A DNA stretch of 64,000 nucleotides. It comes from Gammaproteobacteria bacterium (GTDB taxonomy: Bacteria > Pseudomonadota > Gammaproteobacteria > Steroidobacterales > GCA-2729495). The DNA is taken from contig JASLMV010000003.1 of the NCBI GenBank assembly GCA_030746435.1, positions 1 through 64,000 on the forward strand. Reading direction: 5' to 3'. Each line of letters starts with the position of its first letter. Position 1 is the stretch's first letter. A program made the translations under genes and the position numbers. The notes beneath the pieces are model-generated. The model did not search any database. It had not been told where the DNA came from and saw only the letters and a list, made by a program, of their open reading frames with translations. Shown here one piece after another: positions 31,549-42,700 of this stretch.

Positions 31549-33519
31549 TCATTGGCGGAACACCGAACGGCCTTCGATTGCGGGCGGTTGTTCTATGGTG
31601 AAGTAATCAAGTATCGATGCCGACAGGTCGCGCAGGTCGGCTGTCGTCACCGCCATCGGGCGGGTGCTCAGAATTACCCCGGGTACAACACGTGCGTCCA
31701 TACAATGATCGCCACTCCATTCACGGTCATTATCTTCCAGCAATCCTTCAGGTGTTCCACCAGCTGCCGCCGCCCATGACATGCGGTAACCGCGCCCGAA
31801 GCCGACAATGATGTCAGGCGCATCCTCTAGAAAGGCGCCGCTGTACGCATCCTCGCGTAACAACGGCTGCGTAACGACGGCCGCACCGCTGTCTTCATCC
31901 ACCCAGGCAGCAAGCTTGTCGCGAATCTCGGCCGCCAAGGCTGCCCGATCAGCCGGTTCGACGATGCCGTCGCGTTCGCGGCCTCGTACGTTGATATAGA
32001 GAGAGTTGAGTCCGACGGCAAATGCGCGGGTCTTTGCGAAGTCGATTCCTTCCAGCCATTCGTAATCGTCCCGCTGCGCGGGATTCTTCAACTTAAGGTA
32101 ACCGTTCTGTTCCAGCCAGGTGTTCAGGTTGACCTGGCGTCTGAACGGCGCAAAACCATGATCGGACATCACGATCAGTTCTGTGCCGGGCTCCAGGTTT
32201 GCGAGCACGGTGCCGACCATCGCATCTACCTCAATATAAATCTGTCGTACGGCCCGCTGCTGTCCCCGGGGCGCAGTTATGTCATGCAGCGGATGCGAAG
32301 CGTCCGCCTGGCGCGTCAGCATGTGGCTGCGTTGATCGACACTGCTGACATAGAAGAACAGTAGCGCATCGCCCTGTTGTTCGTTAAACCGGTCCAGTTC
32401 ATAGCCAAGCAAACGGCGCCGTTCGTCGAGGACCAGGTCGGACTGGGTGATAAATTCTTCGGGAGTAAGTATGTGTGCCATCAGTGCCTTGGTGTCTTCC
32501 GGCATTTCCTGCGTATAAAACGGGCCGGCCAGTTCGGCGAGTTCGTGCGCATACTCCCCCGGACTGGAAATCTGTACTGCAGGTTGGCGTGGATCGATGT
32601 TTACGGGGCTTGCATAAAGACGCAGGTAAGGTTCTGTAGCCTGCAGGTAGAACCGCACCATGCCGGGTACCGTCGCAACCCAGGGGAGCAGTTCGAATTC
32701 AACCTCCAGCCAGTTACTCCACTCGCCTGGTTTCAGCGTAGTTTGCTGTTTGCCGAGTTCAATGCTTGCACTATGCTGGTCAGGTGCAATCCGCACAGAC
32801 AAGGGCACTGTAGTTGCGCGCAGATCTGTACGCAGTGCGTTAACTGGGCCTTCGAGCACCGTTTTTACATGGCCCCGGCGCGCCCTGACCGGGGTAATAA
32901 CCCCACCCGATACCTCGCCGTAGTCGATATCAGGATCGTCCGAGTAATAGCTGAAGGTGCCTGAACTGCCGCGTATATCGGGTGTGCCCATGCCCGAGAT
33001 GGAGCGTCCCGTGGCTGTCGCCACCGGCGGGTAATTGGCGGGCACCCGGAACATCGTGGCAGCTACCCCGTTGGCATCCAGCGTTTCCCAGAACGATGTG
33101 CCTTTGCGCATCAGGACGGTCTCGGCCGACCCGAGCGGCAGCTGCCAGCTACCGATACGGATGGGCTGCCAGTCTGGTGCCACGGTGCGTGACGATGACA
33201 AATAGGGGGTCATCGTTGCCCGGTCGAGCGCCAGAAAATCGAACAGGCCATGGCTACCCGGGTTCGTGCCGGTGATAAAACTGGACCATGCCACCGGGCT
33301 TTGCGGCGGCACACTCGTCGCCAGCGGCATGAACCCGCCCTGTTCCGCCAGTCGCTGCAGATTCGGGGTCAGGCCTTCCTCCATGTAACCGCTCAGCAAC
33401 TGCGGATCCATGCCGTCTATACCGAGCACAATCAGCTTCCTGTCAGCGGCCTGTGCCACCCAGGAGAACGTCAGCAACAAGAAGGTCACGACCGTTGTTA
33501 CAACCAGCCTGCGGTGCAT
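31549..33519 (-). CDS. Secreted alkaline-phosphatase-fold phosphodiesterase
   Basis: The 656-residue protein has a signal peptide (MHRRLVVTTVVTFLLLTFSW, cleaved after AQA) and a type I phosphodiesterase/nucleotide-pyrophosphatase fold. KLIVLGIDGMDPQLLSGYME and VMSDHGFAPFRRQ are metal-binding motifs, with a nucleophile region SPVAWSSFITG. The middle of the chain is a large insertion (about residues 180-330) with beta-rich character. The frame is open to 33720, but ATG 33519 gives the signal peptide. It heads a reverse-strand unit with the sulfatase-fold gene; both probably act on envelope or external phosphoesters. Substrate is unknown. Confidence 0.87.
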   Translation of the reverse strand: MHRRLVVTTVVTFLLLTFSWVAQAADRKLIVLGIDGMDPQLLSGYMEEGLTPNLQRLAEQGGFMPLATSVPPQSPVAWSSFITGTNPGSHGLFDFLALDRATMTPYLSSSRTVAPDWQPIRIGSWQLPLGSAETVLMRKGTSFWETLDANGVAATMFRVPANYPPVATATGRSISGMGTPDIRGSSGTFSYYSDDPDIDYGEVSGGVITPVRARRGHVKTVLEGPVNALRTDLRATTVPLSVRIAPDQHSASIELGKQQTTLKPGEWSNWLEVEFELLPWVATVPGMVRFYLQATEPYLRLYASPVNIDPRQPAVQISSPGEYAHELAELAGPFYTQEMPEDTKALMAHILTPEEFITQSDLVLDERRRLLGYELDRFNEQQGDALLFFYVSSVDQRSHMLTRQADASHPLHDITAPRGQQRAVRQIYIEVDAMVGTVLANLEPGTELIVMSDHGFAPFRRQVNLNTWLEQNGYLKLKNPAQRDDYEWLEGIDFAKTRAFAVGLNSLYINVRGRERDGIVEPADRAALAAEIRDKLAAWVDEDSGAAVVTQPLLREDAYSGAFLEDAPDIIVGFGRGYRMSWAAAAGGTPEGLLEDNDREWSGDHCMDARVVPGVILSTRPMAVTTADLRDLSASILDYFTIEQPPAIEGRSVFRQ

Positions 33520-33879
33520 GGGGAGAGCTTCCCTAACCTCTGCTAATAAAGCGAATCCATAACTTATATTAATGGGGCTGCTATGGCTATCAGGGGACAG
33601 TGAGATGGATAACAAACATACCAAAACCCTGTTCAACCGCCGCGAACTGCTCTCCGATGCAGCTGTGCTTGCAACATTCGGCATGGCATATATACGACGT
33701 TTGGAAGTGATAAGCTTCATTCGCCCCCTGACTTTTTCGAGGTGACGGCTACCCGTGACGATGAACCAACGACCAGCGGCGCACAGGTTCCGGAACCCGG
33801 GCAGCCAGGCATTGCTGAAGGCAATGCAGTCTGAGTATTTGCGGCTTATCGTTCGGCCGCAGACTATAGTCAGTTACCG
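33520..33879. other. Interval between the phosphodiesterase-fold gene and xthA
   Basis: Apart from the possible frameshifted remnant at 33605-33834, no gene is visible. On the reverse strand TGCGGC and GCCGCA (33838-33859) could pair just after xthA, but no T-run follows. The left side should hold the promoter of the phosphodiesterase-fold gene; no clear hexamers were assigned. Confidence 0.35.
33605..33834 (+). pseudogene. Possible frameshifted Tat-signal protein remnant
   Basis: ATG 33605 opens a 46-codon frame that begins MDNKHTKTLFNRRELLSDAA with a twin-arginine-like NRRELL and a short hydrophobic run (VLATFGMA), then stops at 33743. After a shift of frame near 33680-33690 the sequence can be read on as KLHSPPDFFEVTATRDDEPT to TGA 33832-33834. 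This looks like the signal peptide and a short remainder of an exported protein. It may instead be coincidence. Confidence 0.3.
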
Positions 33880-34641
33880 CTAGAAGCTCACCCACACTGG
33901 CGCGTGGTCCGATGGCCGTTCCAGCATACGCGGTTCCCTGTCGATCTTGCTGGCCTCGCAGGTCTTTGCGACCGCATCACTCACCAGCAAAAGGTCTATG
34001 CGCAGGCCGCGGTTGCGACGAAACCCGGCGGCACGGTAATCCCACCAGCTAAAGGCGCTTTCCGGCTGGTCGAACAGCCGGAAGCTGTCCTGTAAACCAA
34101 GCATCAGCAACTCTTGCAGGGCTTCGCGCTCGCCGTCGCTGCAGAGAATCTTGCCCGCCCATTCTTCCGGATCGTGCACATCCCGGTCGTCGGGCGCGAT
34201 ATTGAAATCGCCCATGACCACGAGTTTCTCGTGCTGCGCCAGTTCATTTTTGAGCCATGCCTTTAGTGCTTTCAACCAGCGCAATTTGTATTCATATTTA
34301 TTGGAACCGACGCTCTGGCCATTCGGCACATACAGGTTGATCACCCGGCTATCGTCAAAGGTGCCGGCGATCGCACGTTTTTGCTCATCTTCGAGGTCGG
34401 GAATCGAACGGTGTACGTCGTGCGCTTCTGTTTTCGACAACAACGCTACGCCGTTGTAGGTTTTCTGGCCGTCAACAGCGGCGTAATAGCCGAGTTCCCT
34501 AAACGCATCGACCGGAAAATCATCGGTCTGCATTTTTATTTCCTGCAAGCCGAGTACATCCGGCTCCTCACCGTCGAGCCACTCCAGCACCTGCTCAAGG
34601 CGAACGCGGATGGAATTTACGTTCCAGCTCGCGACTTTCAT
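33880..34641 (-). CDS. xthA: Exodeoxyribonuclease III
   Basis: The 253-residue AP endonuclease / 3'-5' exonuclease repairs abasic sites and 3' blocking ends. Family motifs are WNVNSIRVR, LQEIKMQ with the metal-binding Glu, VPNGQSVGSNKYEYKLRWL, the GDFNIAPDD catalytic Asp/Asn pair, and the terminal RPSDHAPVWV. Its ATG overlaps the prlC stop (ATGA), so the two are co-transcribed. Confidence 0.97.
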   Translation of the reverse strand: MKVASWNVNSIRVRLEQVLEWLDGEEPDVLGLQEIKMQTDDFPVDAFRELGYYAAVDGQKTYNGVALLSKTEAHDVHRSIPDLEDEQKRAIAGTFDDSRVINLYVPNGQSVGSNKYEYKLRWLKALKAWLKNELAQHEKLVVMGDFNIAPDDRDVHDPEEWAGKILCSDGEREALQELLMLGLQDSFRLFDQPESAFSWWDYRAAGFRRNRGLRIDLLLVSDAVAKTCEASKIDREPRMLERPSDHAPVWVSF

Positions 34642-36674
34642 GATTGCTTACCGGTCGTAACGATGCCGGCCTGCTCGAGCAACGGCTCGATCTGTGGCGC
34701 CCGCCCGCGGAAGGCCTGAAAGGCCGCACCAATGTCGGCCGTACCGCCGACCTCGAGGATCGTTTCGCGGAAGCGGTCGGCAACCTTGCGATCGAACAGG
34801 CCGGCCTCCCGGAAGGCCGCGAAGGCGTCCGCAGCCAGTACTTCCGCCCACTTGTAACTGTAATAGCCTGCGGCGTAACTACCGCCGAACACATGCGCAA
34901 AGCTGTTCTCGAAACGGCTGAACGGGGGCGATTCAATAACAGAGTATGCATCGCGCACCTCGCCCAGGATTTCTCGGATGCGCGCACCTTTATCCGGGTC
35001 GTACTCCGAATGTATGCGCCAGTCGAATAGTGAAAATTCGATCTGCCGAACCATTTGCAGCCCGGAATGGAATACGCGCGAGGCCTGTAGTTTCAGCAGC
35101 AGGTCATCCGGTAATGGCTCACCTGTTTCGAAGTGCGATGACATATCCCGGACGACATCCGGGTCCCACGCAAAGTTTTCCATGAATTGGCTGGGTAACT
35201 CGACCGCATCCCAAGGCACTCCGTTGATGCCGGAAACGCTTGGGTAATCGATTCGGGTCAGCAGGTGATGCAGCGTATGCCCAAACTCGTGGAACAGTGT
35301 GACGATTTCTTCATGTGTTAATAACGCAGGTTTATCGCTGGCAGGACATGTAAAGTTGCAAACAAGATGTGCAACCGGAATCTGCACACCTGACTTCGAC
35401 CGTTTGCGCAGCACACACTCATCCATCCATGCGCCGGAACGTTTATTGCGCCGTGCATAAAGATCTACAAAAAAACCGCCGATGGTTTCATTCCGGTCAT
35501 TGACCAAAGAGTAATACCTTACCTCTGGCTGCCAGCGGTCGATATCCTGCTCTTCGCGCGCTGTCAATCCGAATAGCTGCTGCATAACCTGGAACAGGCC
35601 GTCCATGACCCGCTCTAACGGAAAATATGGGCGCAATTCTTCGTCAGAAATCGAGAAGTTTTTGAGACGCAGTTTTTCTGCGTAATACGCTACGTCCCAG
35701 GCGTTGAGTTTTTTTCCGGTCCAGTCCTGTAACTCTTTAAACTCATTTACAGCTGCCGGTTTAGCGACCTTTGCCAGCTGTTCTAGAAACTCCGTGACTT
35801 CTGCTACGGACCCGGCCATCCGGCTCGCCAGCGCGTAGTCAGCGTAATTGTCGAACCCCACAAGGATTGCGGCCCTGTGCCGCAGGCCCATGATGTCTTC
35901 CATTAGTGCGGTATTGTCGAACTCATCCGAAGCTTGTCCCTGGTCGGATGCGCGTGTCACCCAGGCGGTATAAAAGTCTTTACGCAGTTCCGCATTATCG
36001 GCATGGGTGATCACAGCGATGTAAGTAGGCTGGTTGAGCAGCAGCAGCCATCCATCCATGTCCTGTTCTTCTGCTGCATTTCGAGCGGCATCAAGCACGG
36101 CGGCCGGGATGCCGCAGAGTTTTTGCTCATCGGTTTCGTGGTGGGACCAGGCGGCCATCGAGTCGAGCAGATTCTGTTCGAATTTGGCCTGCACCTGCGA
36201 CAGTTCTTCCATGATTTCGCTGAACTGCTTTTTCTCATCTTCCGGCAGGTCTACACCCGCGAGGTGGAAATCACGCAACGCGTGTTCGAGCAGCTTACGC
36301 TCGGGGGTTTCTTCCTGGCTTTCCAGGCTATCATTTACGGACTTGTATAAACGGAACAGCCTTGCGTCCTGTGCCATTTCGGTTGCATACCGCGCCAGCT
36401 TCGGCAGGCAGCGATTATAGGCCTCGCGCAGCTCATCGGAGGTTTTGACCATCTGCAGGTGACTTACGGGCGACCAGGTACGGTGCAACCGGTCCTGCAT
36501 TTCTTCGAGCGGGGCAATAGCCGTAAGGAAATCGGACTCGACGTCGCTGGCCAGAAGCTGCTCCAGTTCCTCGCGGTTACGGCGCAGGGTCTCGTCGAGG
36601 GCGGGCTCGACGTGGTCGGGCTGTATCTGGCTGAAGCTGGGCAGGCCGGTCTCAGCAAGCAATGGATTTGTCAT
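34638..36674 (-). CDS. prlC: Oligopeptidase A (M3 family zinc metallopeptidase)
   Basis: The 678-residue cytoplasmic peptidase degrades short peptides, including cleaved signal peptides. The zinc motif is HEFGHTLHHLLTR near residue 470, with the downstream Glu, and the M3 C-terminal GGSYAAGYYSYKWAEVLAAD. Length and start (MTNPLLAETGLPSFSQIQPD) match the family. It is divergent from gor (125-bp gap) and overlaps xthA by 4 bp. Confidence 0.97.
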   Translation of the reverse strand: MTNPLLAETGLPSFSQIQPDHVEPALDETLRRNREELEQLLASDVESDFLTAIAPLEEMQDRLHRTWSPVSHLQMVKTSDELREAYNRCLPKLARYATEMAQDARLFRLYKSVNDSLESQEETPERKLLEHALRDFHLAGVDLPEDEKKQFSEIMEELSQVQAKFEQNLLDSMAAWSHHETDEQKLCGIPAAVLDAARNAAEEQDMDGWLLLLNQPTYIAVITHADNAELRKDFYTAWVTRASDQGQASDEFDNTALMEDIMGLRHRAAILVGFDNYADYALASRMAGSVAEVTEFLEQLAKVAKPAAVNEFKELQDWTGKKLNAWDVAYYAEKLRLKNFSISDEELRPYFPLERVMDGLFQVMQQLFGLTAREEQDIDRWQPEVRYYSLVNDRNETIGGFFVDLYARRNKRSGAWMDECVLRKRSKSGVQIPVAHLVCNFTCPASDKPALLTHEEIVTLFHEFGHTLHHLLTRIDYPSVSGINGVPWDAVELPSQFMENFAWDPDVVRDMSSHFETGEPLPDDLLLKLQASRVFHSGLQMVRQIEFSLFDWRIHSEYDPDKGARIREILGEVRDAYSVIESPPFSRFENSFAHVFGGSYAAGYYSYKWAEVLAADAFAAFREAGLFDRKVADRFRETILEVGGTADIGAAFQAFRGRAPQIEPLLEQAGIVTTGKQS

Positions 36675-36799
36675 TAAAGTAATAGCAGACTTGATTTTCA
36701 GCGCGCCATCCTAACACACCGGAAGGACGTCAAAACCTTTGTGGGCGTCGGCTGCAGGCTGACGTAATATTCATGGCTCGAACCTACAGGCAGAAATAA

Positions 36800-38146
36800 A
36801 TGGCTGAAAATTACGATCTCATAGCCATCGGCGGAGGCAGCGCAGGTGTAGCTGCCGCCCGCCGGGCTGCACAGTACGGTGCAAAGGTACTGGTGATAGA
36901 GCGCGGCGCGATGGGCGGAACCTGCGTGAACGTCGGCTGTGTGCCGAAGAAGGTGATGTGGCACGCGGCCGAACTGGCCCAGGCTTTCCGGGACGCGACG
37001 GACTACGGTTTCGTTGTAACTCAGCCCGCGCATGACTGGGCAAGACTCGTTGAGCGCCGCGAAAACTATATCCGGCGGCTGAATGGTATCTATGAGCACA
37101 ACCTCGAAAAGGAATCAGTTAAATGGGTTACCGGGGTTGCAAGGCTTGTCGATGCACACACGGTCGAGGTCGACGGCAAAGAGTACGAAGCGCCGCACAT
37201 CTATATCGCGACCGGTGGCGAACCCGTCATACCCGATCTGCCGGGCGCCGAACACGGCATTAGCTCGGATGGTTTTTTTGCATGCACTGAGCGTCCGCAG
37301 CGCGTGGCGGTGGTCGGAAGCGGCTATATCGCTATTGAACTGGCAGGAGTACTCGGCAGTCTGGGTTCCGATGTTCAACTATTCGCGCGTTACGACAGCA
37401 TCCTGCGTTCGATGGACGAGATGATCCAGTCCGCCGCCATAGAAGGCCTCGAACAACACGGTATCGGGGTAAACCTGGACTCGATCCCCGCTTCCGTTTC
37501 CCGCGATGGTGGCGAGCTGACGCTCGAAACAGCAAACGGTAAGCAGCACGGTCCTTTCGATGAACTCATCTGGGCAGTCGGCCGGCAACCGCTGACAGCA
37601 GAACTCGGCGTCGCCGAAGCAGGCATCGAGGTCGATGACCGCGGCTACGTTGTGGTAAACAAGTTTCAGGAAAGTAACGTAGAAGGTGTTTATGCAATTG
37701 GTGACGTCACCGGGCAACTGGAACTGACGCCTGTTGCTATCGATGCCGGACGCCGCCTCAGCGACCGGGTATTCGGCGGTATGGAAGGCCGGTATCTCGA
37801 TTATGAGAATATCCCTACGGTCGTATTCAGCCATCCGCCGATTGGGACAGTGGGGCTGACCGAAGCGCAGGCGCGTGAGAAATACAGCGATGCCGTTAAG
37901 GTCTATACCTCGGATTTTGTTCCGCTTTACTACGGCGTATTAGATGAAAAAGTCCGCGCGCATATGAAACTGGTCTGTGTGGGCGAAGACGAAAAAGTTA
38001 TCGGCTGCCACATCGCGGGTCAGGGCTCGGATGAAATCCTGCAGGGCTTCGCCGTGGCTGTAAAAATGGGTGCGCGCAAACAGGACCTGGACGACACGGT
38101 GTCTATCCATCCGACGTCTGCGGAAGAACTGGTGACGATGCGCTGA
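36800..38146 (+). CDS. gor: Glutathione-disulfide reductase
   Basis: The 448-residue FAD enzyme uses NADPH to reduce glutathione disulfide in the cytoplasm. It has the FAD-binding [14 protein letters not shown], the redox CVNVGC disulfide in [16 protein letters not shown], the NADPH-binding [20 protein letters not shown], and the C-terminal [12 protein letters not shown] with the catalytic His-Glu pair. These features separate it from lipoamide dehydrogenase and mercuric reductase. Confidence 0.95.
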   Translation: MAENYDLIAIGGGSAGVAAARRAAQYGAKVLVIERGAMGGTCVNVGCVPKKVMWHAAELAQAFRDATDYGFVVTQPAHDWARLVERRENYIRRLNGIYEHNLEKESVKWVTGVARLVDAHTVEVDGKEYEAPHIYIATGGEPVIPDLPGAEHGISSDGFFACTERPQRVAVVGSGYIAIELAGVLGSLGSDVQLFARYDSILRSMDEMIQSAAIEGLEQHGIGVNLDSIPASVSRDGGELTLETANGKQHGPFDELIWAVGRQPLTAELGVAEAGIEVDDRGYVVVNKFQESNVEGVYAIGDVTGQLELTPVAIDAGRRLSDRVFGGMEGRYLDYENIPTVVFSHPPIGTVGLTEAQAREKYSDAVKVYTSDFVPLYYGVLDEKVRAHMKLVCVGEDEKVIGCHIAGQGSDEILQGFAVAVKMGARKQDLDDTVSIHPTSAEELVTMR

Positions 38147-38168
38147 GTTTGCGTGCTAAGTTTTACAA

Positions 38169-38987
38169 TCAGGGCAGGCGGTTGCGTACGTACAGCGTAT
38201 CCGGCCGCACGCCGCGCCAGATCGCAAATGACTCCGCAGCCTGCTCGATCAGCATGCCCCAGCCCTGGAAACACTGCTTGCAGCCGTTACGCTTGGCCCA
38301 GGCGATGAACGGTGTGTCACGCATCGAATACGACAGATCGTAGCAAACGGTATCGGACGCAATAAGTGAATCCGGAAACGGTGGTACCTCACCGTCGAGG
38401 CCTGCCGATGTCGCATTGATAATCACATGGAAATTCAGGTCTTCGAGCTGATCAAAACTGCGCGCGTCGAGGTTGCCCAGATCGGCGAATGCGGTTACAA
38501 GGTTGCGTGCCTTGTCTGCCGTGCGGTTCGCAATCATCAGTTCCGCCGGTTTCTGTTCCATGAGCGGTGGAATGATGCCACGGGTTGCACCGCCGGCACC
38601 CAGTATCAGGATGCTTGTATCGATCAGTTCCACATGCAGGTTATCGCGCAGGTCGGCAATGAGTCCTACGCCATCGGTATTGTCGCCTTCCAGTTTGCCG
38701 TCGTCGGTGCGGCTGATGGTGTTCACGGCACCGGCAAGTTGCGCGCGGGCTGTCAGCGTATCCATCAGTTCGACCACGTTCTGTTTGTACGGTACGGTCA
38801 CGTTCAGGCCGCGGCCGCCTTTGGATACGAATTCGTTGATGGCGTCACCGAGTTTTTCGGGCAGTACATCCATGGCGTCATAGCGCACGTGTTCCCCAGT
38901 CTGTTCTGCAAACAACTGGTGAATGATCGGCGATTTGCTGTGCGCAATCGGATGTCCGATTACGGCGTAGCGGTCTGGCTCTGCCAT
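38169..38987 (-). CDS. aroE: Shikimate dehydrogenase
   Basis: The 272-residue NADP enzyme reduces 3-dehydroshikimate to shikimate. Visible motifs are the substrate site YAVIGHPIAHSKSP, NVTVPYKQNVVELMD with the catalytic Lys, and the Rossmann loop LILGAGGATRGIIPPL followed by NRTADKA. The frame extends to 39026, but ATG 38987 (MAEPDRYAVIGHPIAHSKSP) with GGAAGA upstream gives the usual N-terminus. It converges on gor with a 22-bp gap. Confidence 0.97.
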   Translation of the reverse strand: MAEPDRYAVIGHPIAHSKSPIIHQLFAEQTGEHVRYDAMDVLPEKLGDAINEFVSKGGRGLNVTVPYKQNVVELMDTLTARAQLAGAVNTISRTDDGKLEGDNTDGVGLIADLRDNLHVELIDTSILILGAGGATRGIIPPLMEQKPAELMIANRTADKARNLVTAFADLGNLDARSFDQLEDLNFHVIINATSAGLDGEVPPFPDSLIASDTVCYDLSYSMRDTPFIAWAKRNGCKQCFQGWGMLIEQAAESFAIWRGVRPDTLYVRNRLP

Positions 38988-39121
38988 GGTTAGTCTTCCG
39001 GCTGTACTGCGGGGAATTCTACTCAAATCTGCGTACCTTCCAAGCTTTCTTATCAGGCACCGCAGAAACAGCCGGTTTACACTGGATACAGCGGGTGGTT
39101 TGGTAAGTTTGGCCCCGACTG

Positions 39122-39715
39122 GTGAGCGAGATGATGAAGCAGCGTTGCCCCTGGAGTGAGGGCGTTAGCGACAGCTACCTGGAGTATCACGATAAGGAAT
39201 GGGGTGTGCCGGTATGGGATGATCAGCGGCAGTTCGAGTTCCTGATCCTCGAAGGTGCGCAGGCCGGCCTGAGCTGGTCGACCGTGCTGCACAAACGTGA
39301 GGGTTACCGTAAGGCATTCGCCGGTTTCGATGTGCAGAAGGTCAGTCGTTTTACGCCCAAAAAACTTGAGAAGCTTGCGCAAAACAGTGCGATTATCCGT
39401 AACCGTCTGAAAATTGCAGCGACGGTTAGCAATGCGTGCGCATTCCTCGAAGTGCAGGCTGAGTTTGGCAGTTTTTGCGATTATATCTGGGGCTTCATCG
39501 ACGGCGAGCCGGTACAGAATCGCTGGCGTACGCAAAAACAGGTTCCGCCTACGTCACCTATTTCTGACTCCTTAAGCAAAGATCTTAAGAAGCGCGGCTT
39601 TAAATTTGTCGGCAGCACCATTATTTATGCGCACATGCAGGCGACCGGCATGGTCAACGACCACGTCACCGGTTGTTACCGCTATGAACAATGCCGCGTA
39701 CTGGCAGCTGGTTAG
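39122..39715 (+). CDS. tag: DNA-3-methyladenine glycosylase I
   Basis: The 197-residue repair enzyme removes 3-methyladenine from alkylated DNA. It shows CPW...YHDKEWGVPV, the FEFLILEGAQAGLSWSTVL helix-hairpin region, the catalytic Glu in LEGAQAGLSW, and zinc ligands near the N-terminus (Cys, His) and in HVTGC at the C-terminus. The frame opens at GTG 39122; ATG 39131 or 39134 is also possible. It converges with the large protease gene (6-bp gap). Confidence 0.95.
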   Translation: MSEMMKQRCPWSEGVSDSYLEYHDKEWGVPVWDDQRQFEFLILEGAQAGLSWSTVLHKREGYRKAFAGFDVQKVSRFTPKKLEKLAQNSAIIRNRLKIAATVSNACAFLEVQAEFGSFCDYIWGFIDGEPVQNRWRTQKQVPPTSPISDSLSKDLKKRGFKFVGSTIIYAHMQATGMVNDHVTGCYRYEQCRVLAAG

Positions 39716-39721
39716 TTGAAA

Positions 39722-42700
39722 CTATGGTGCCGGGGGCGGGAAGGTGTTGTTATCGATTTCTATAACAGTCACGTCCAAGCTCCGGTCCGGGGAGTTGTTG
39801 TGACTGATACCGCCTAACCACAGACCGTCGGCCAGACCTGCCCAGTCGGCGGCGATCATTGCGCTGGTTCCGGCGACGGCACTGGCTGGCACGTTACTTA
39901 AGGTCAGGTTGCCGGCGTTGCTGCCGCTGTCCAGCGCCCAGACGTAAATGTTAAATAGAGCATCTGGCCCTTGGGTGTTGAAGCCGTGCACGTCGATGAT
40001 GTATTCGCCGGGCTCGGGATGGAACACGGTGATCAGTTCGTCCGACGTTTCGTCGCCCTGGCTCCTCCAATCGTCTTCGGTAACGGCATCTTCACAAATA
40101 TCGTCGTTGTCTGCGTCTATACAGCGGAACAGGTAAATATCCAGGTCGTCGTTGCCGTCGGTCAGTTCGTCGAACATCGCGACTCGAAGGATCATGTTGA
40201 CGTTCGCCGGATCGTCCGGTACGACTTCCACCATGAAACGGGCCACTGATCCGGGCGGCGTGTCCTCGAACTCATAGCTGTTAGCCGGGTCGTCAGCAAC
40301 GATTCCGGTCGTCGTGTTCGTGCATATCGAATCGTCCGGCGTGTTGTCGGGCAGTACGCAGGGTAGTTCCAGGCCGATGGGGATAGCGCCATAAACTCCC
40401 GTGTAGCCGAAGCGTACATTCACAGCGGCGGTGCCGGTCGCGCCGGTCGCAAGGACCTCGCTGGTGGCAGCTATCTCGACCGGCTGTACCGCAAAAGGCG
40501 TATAGACCGTGGATGTTTCGCTGCTCCAGGTCAGGTCACCGAACAGCCAGCTAAACAGCGAGGATCCGTAGTTGTCGAAACGCACTGTATATTCCGCGGT
40601 TTCGTCGGTGCCGAGAGACAGGTTGTCCGGCGTTACGGTGACATCGAGTCCCGGGGGCGCCTGAACTTCAACCGTGTATTGTGCAGGTTCCCCGGGGTTG
40701 CGCACCCTGCGTGTGACGGTCTCGACGGCTGCCAGTTCGGTGATGGCGATGGATGGCAGGTTCAGGTCGCGTGCGTCGAGGTCTAACCCCCCGTCGACCA
40801 AAGCCTGGCACTGGTCGGCCGTAATGCGCTCCAGGCCGACGGTGCACAGGTAGGAATCATATTCATCGGTGCCGATATCGAACAGCAGGCCGGGCGTGAC
40901 CGCATTATTTGGCACGATGTGCCCGGCACCGATGTCGAAAGGATCGGCTGGCGTGACCTGGTCCTCTTTCAATATGTCCTGGCGCGCCGAAGTCATAAGC
41001 GCGGACTTGATCTCGGCGGGCGTCCAGTCGGGGTTCGCTTCCTTCAAGAGCGCAGCGAGCCCGCTAACGTGCGGCACGGATTGCGAGGTGCCTGTCAGAT
41101 ACTGGAACTTTTCTCCCCTGAAGCCGTTCGCGACATCGGGTGCCTGGCCAGCCAGTATTTGTACACCCGGCGCGACGACATCGGGTTTCAGGAAATCAGG
41201 ATCGCCGAAGCTGGGGCCGCGCCCCGAGAAGCTGCCCATCACGTCGCCGACTTCGGCGAAGGTAATAAAGATGTCCTTGTCGAGTGTGATTTCAACAATA
41301 TCTTCAGAATTGATTCGGTCGCGCAGCAACTGGCCGTCCGCCTGGCCGATCATCGCGGCCGGGACAGTGGCAACGGTTAAGTCGCCTGACATCAGTAAGA
41401 CACCGGCGTCGTTGTTGAATACCACCATCGCGACCGCGCCGGCATCCTGAACATTTTGCAGTTTCAGGTCGAAGTCGCAGCCGCCCCGTTGCACGAAGGC
41501 AATGTTGTTGTTGATATCGTCGCTGTTTATTAGCGCATCGCAGGCATCGAAAACCGTGCCGACTTCGCCTTCCGGCGTAATTATTTCGCCGTCATCTGCG
41601 AGCACCAGGTTGCCGGTAACAGGGCCGGTGTCTGCCAGTTTGGGCGTAAACGCAGCTTCCTTGCTCTCGTAGTCACCCGCGACCGCTTCGGGCTTGTTGA
41701 CTCGAAGCCCTTCGGCCGTGCGGTTGCCCGCGCGGCTGGATGCGCCCACGCTGATCACCCAGGGCGTCGTCGCGGGCGAGTCTATGGAGCCGGGGCTGGG
41801 GCCGTCGTTACCGGTCGGCGTAACGGCGAGGATGCCCGCATCGGCCGCAGCGAGCAGGGCAAGATCATCCGGGTCGGTCAGGCTGTTATCGACACTGCCG
41901 ATGGCGTAATTGATAATATCGACACCGTCTGCGACCGCATCCTCGATCGCTTTCTGCGCATCCGCGATACTGCACGAAGCGCGTGTCGCACCATCCGGCA
42001 GCCAGCACGCCTTGTACACTGCAACCCGTGCCCGCGGCGCTATACCGCTGATGCGGCCGGTCTTGCGGCCGAATACACTTGAATTCACAAGGTTACCGGC
42101 GGCAATCGAGGCGACGTGCGTGCCGTGCCCGTCAGCATCGGCCGGTGAGTTGAACTCATTTTCATCTATGGGGTCGCCGAGCAGGTCAAAACCTTCGCGA
42201 TAGAAACGTGCGCCGATCAGCTTGTTGTTACAGTCGTTGGCGTCGAAACCACGGCCGGGCTGGCAAATCCCGTTCCAGTCTGCGGGGGATGCTCCGTAAA
42301 CCACCGGCAGGGGCCTGCGATATTTGCGGCACAGGAAAAAACCGAGGATCGTATCGCCGAAACTCCCCCTGCATAATTTCGGGGTGCGCCGGTCTATTTG
42401 TTCTCGATGAGAGAAACTCGGGTGCCCTGGCGCGATACCACTGTCGATGACGCCAATAATTACATCTTCGCCGCGCAGCCCCAGGTCGCTGCGGAGTCCG
42501 CCATCTGTGTCGAACAGACCGAGAAAGGAAGGGCTGTAATTCGTCGTAACTTTGCGCCGACGGTCTGCCCAGACCTTGTTTACGCCTTTACGCAGACGCA
42601 GCTTGTTCGCTTCCCGGGGCGTCAGTTTTACCGCAACACCGTTGAAGGTATAGCGGTAACTGTATACTTTTCTGTGTTCCGCACGGACCGTGCGCAGTAT

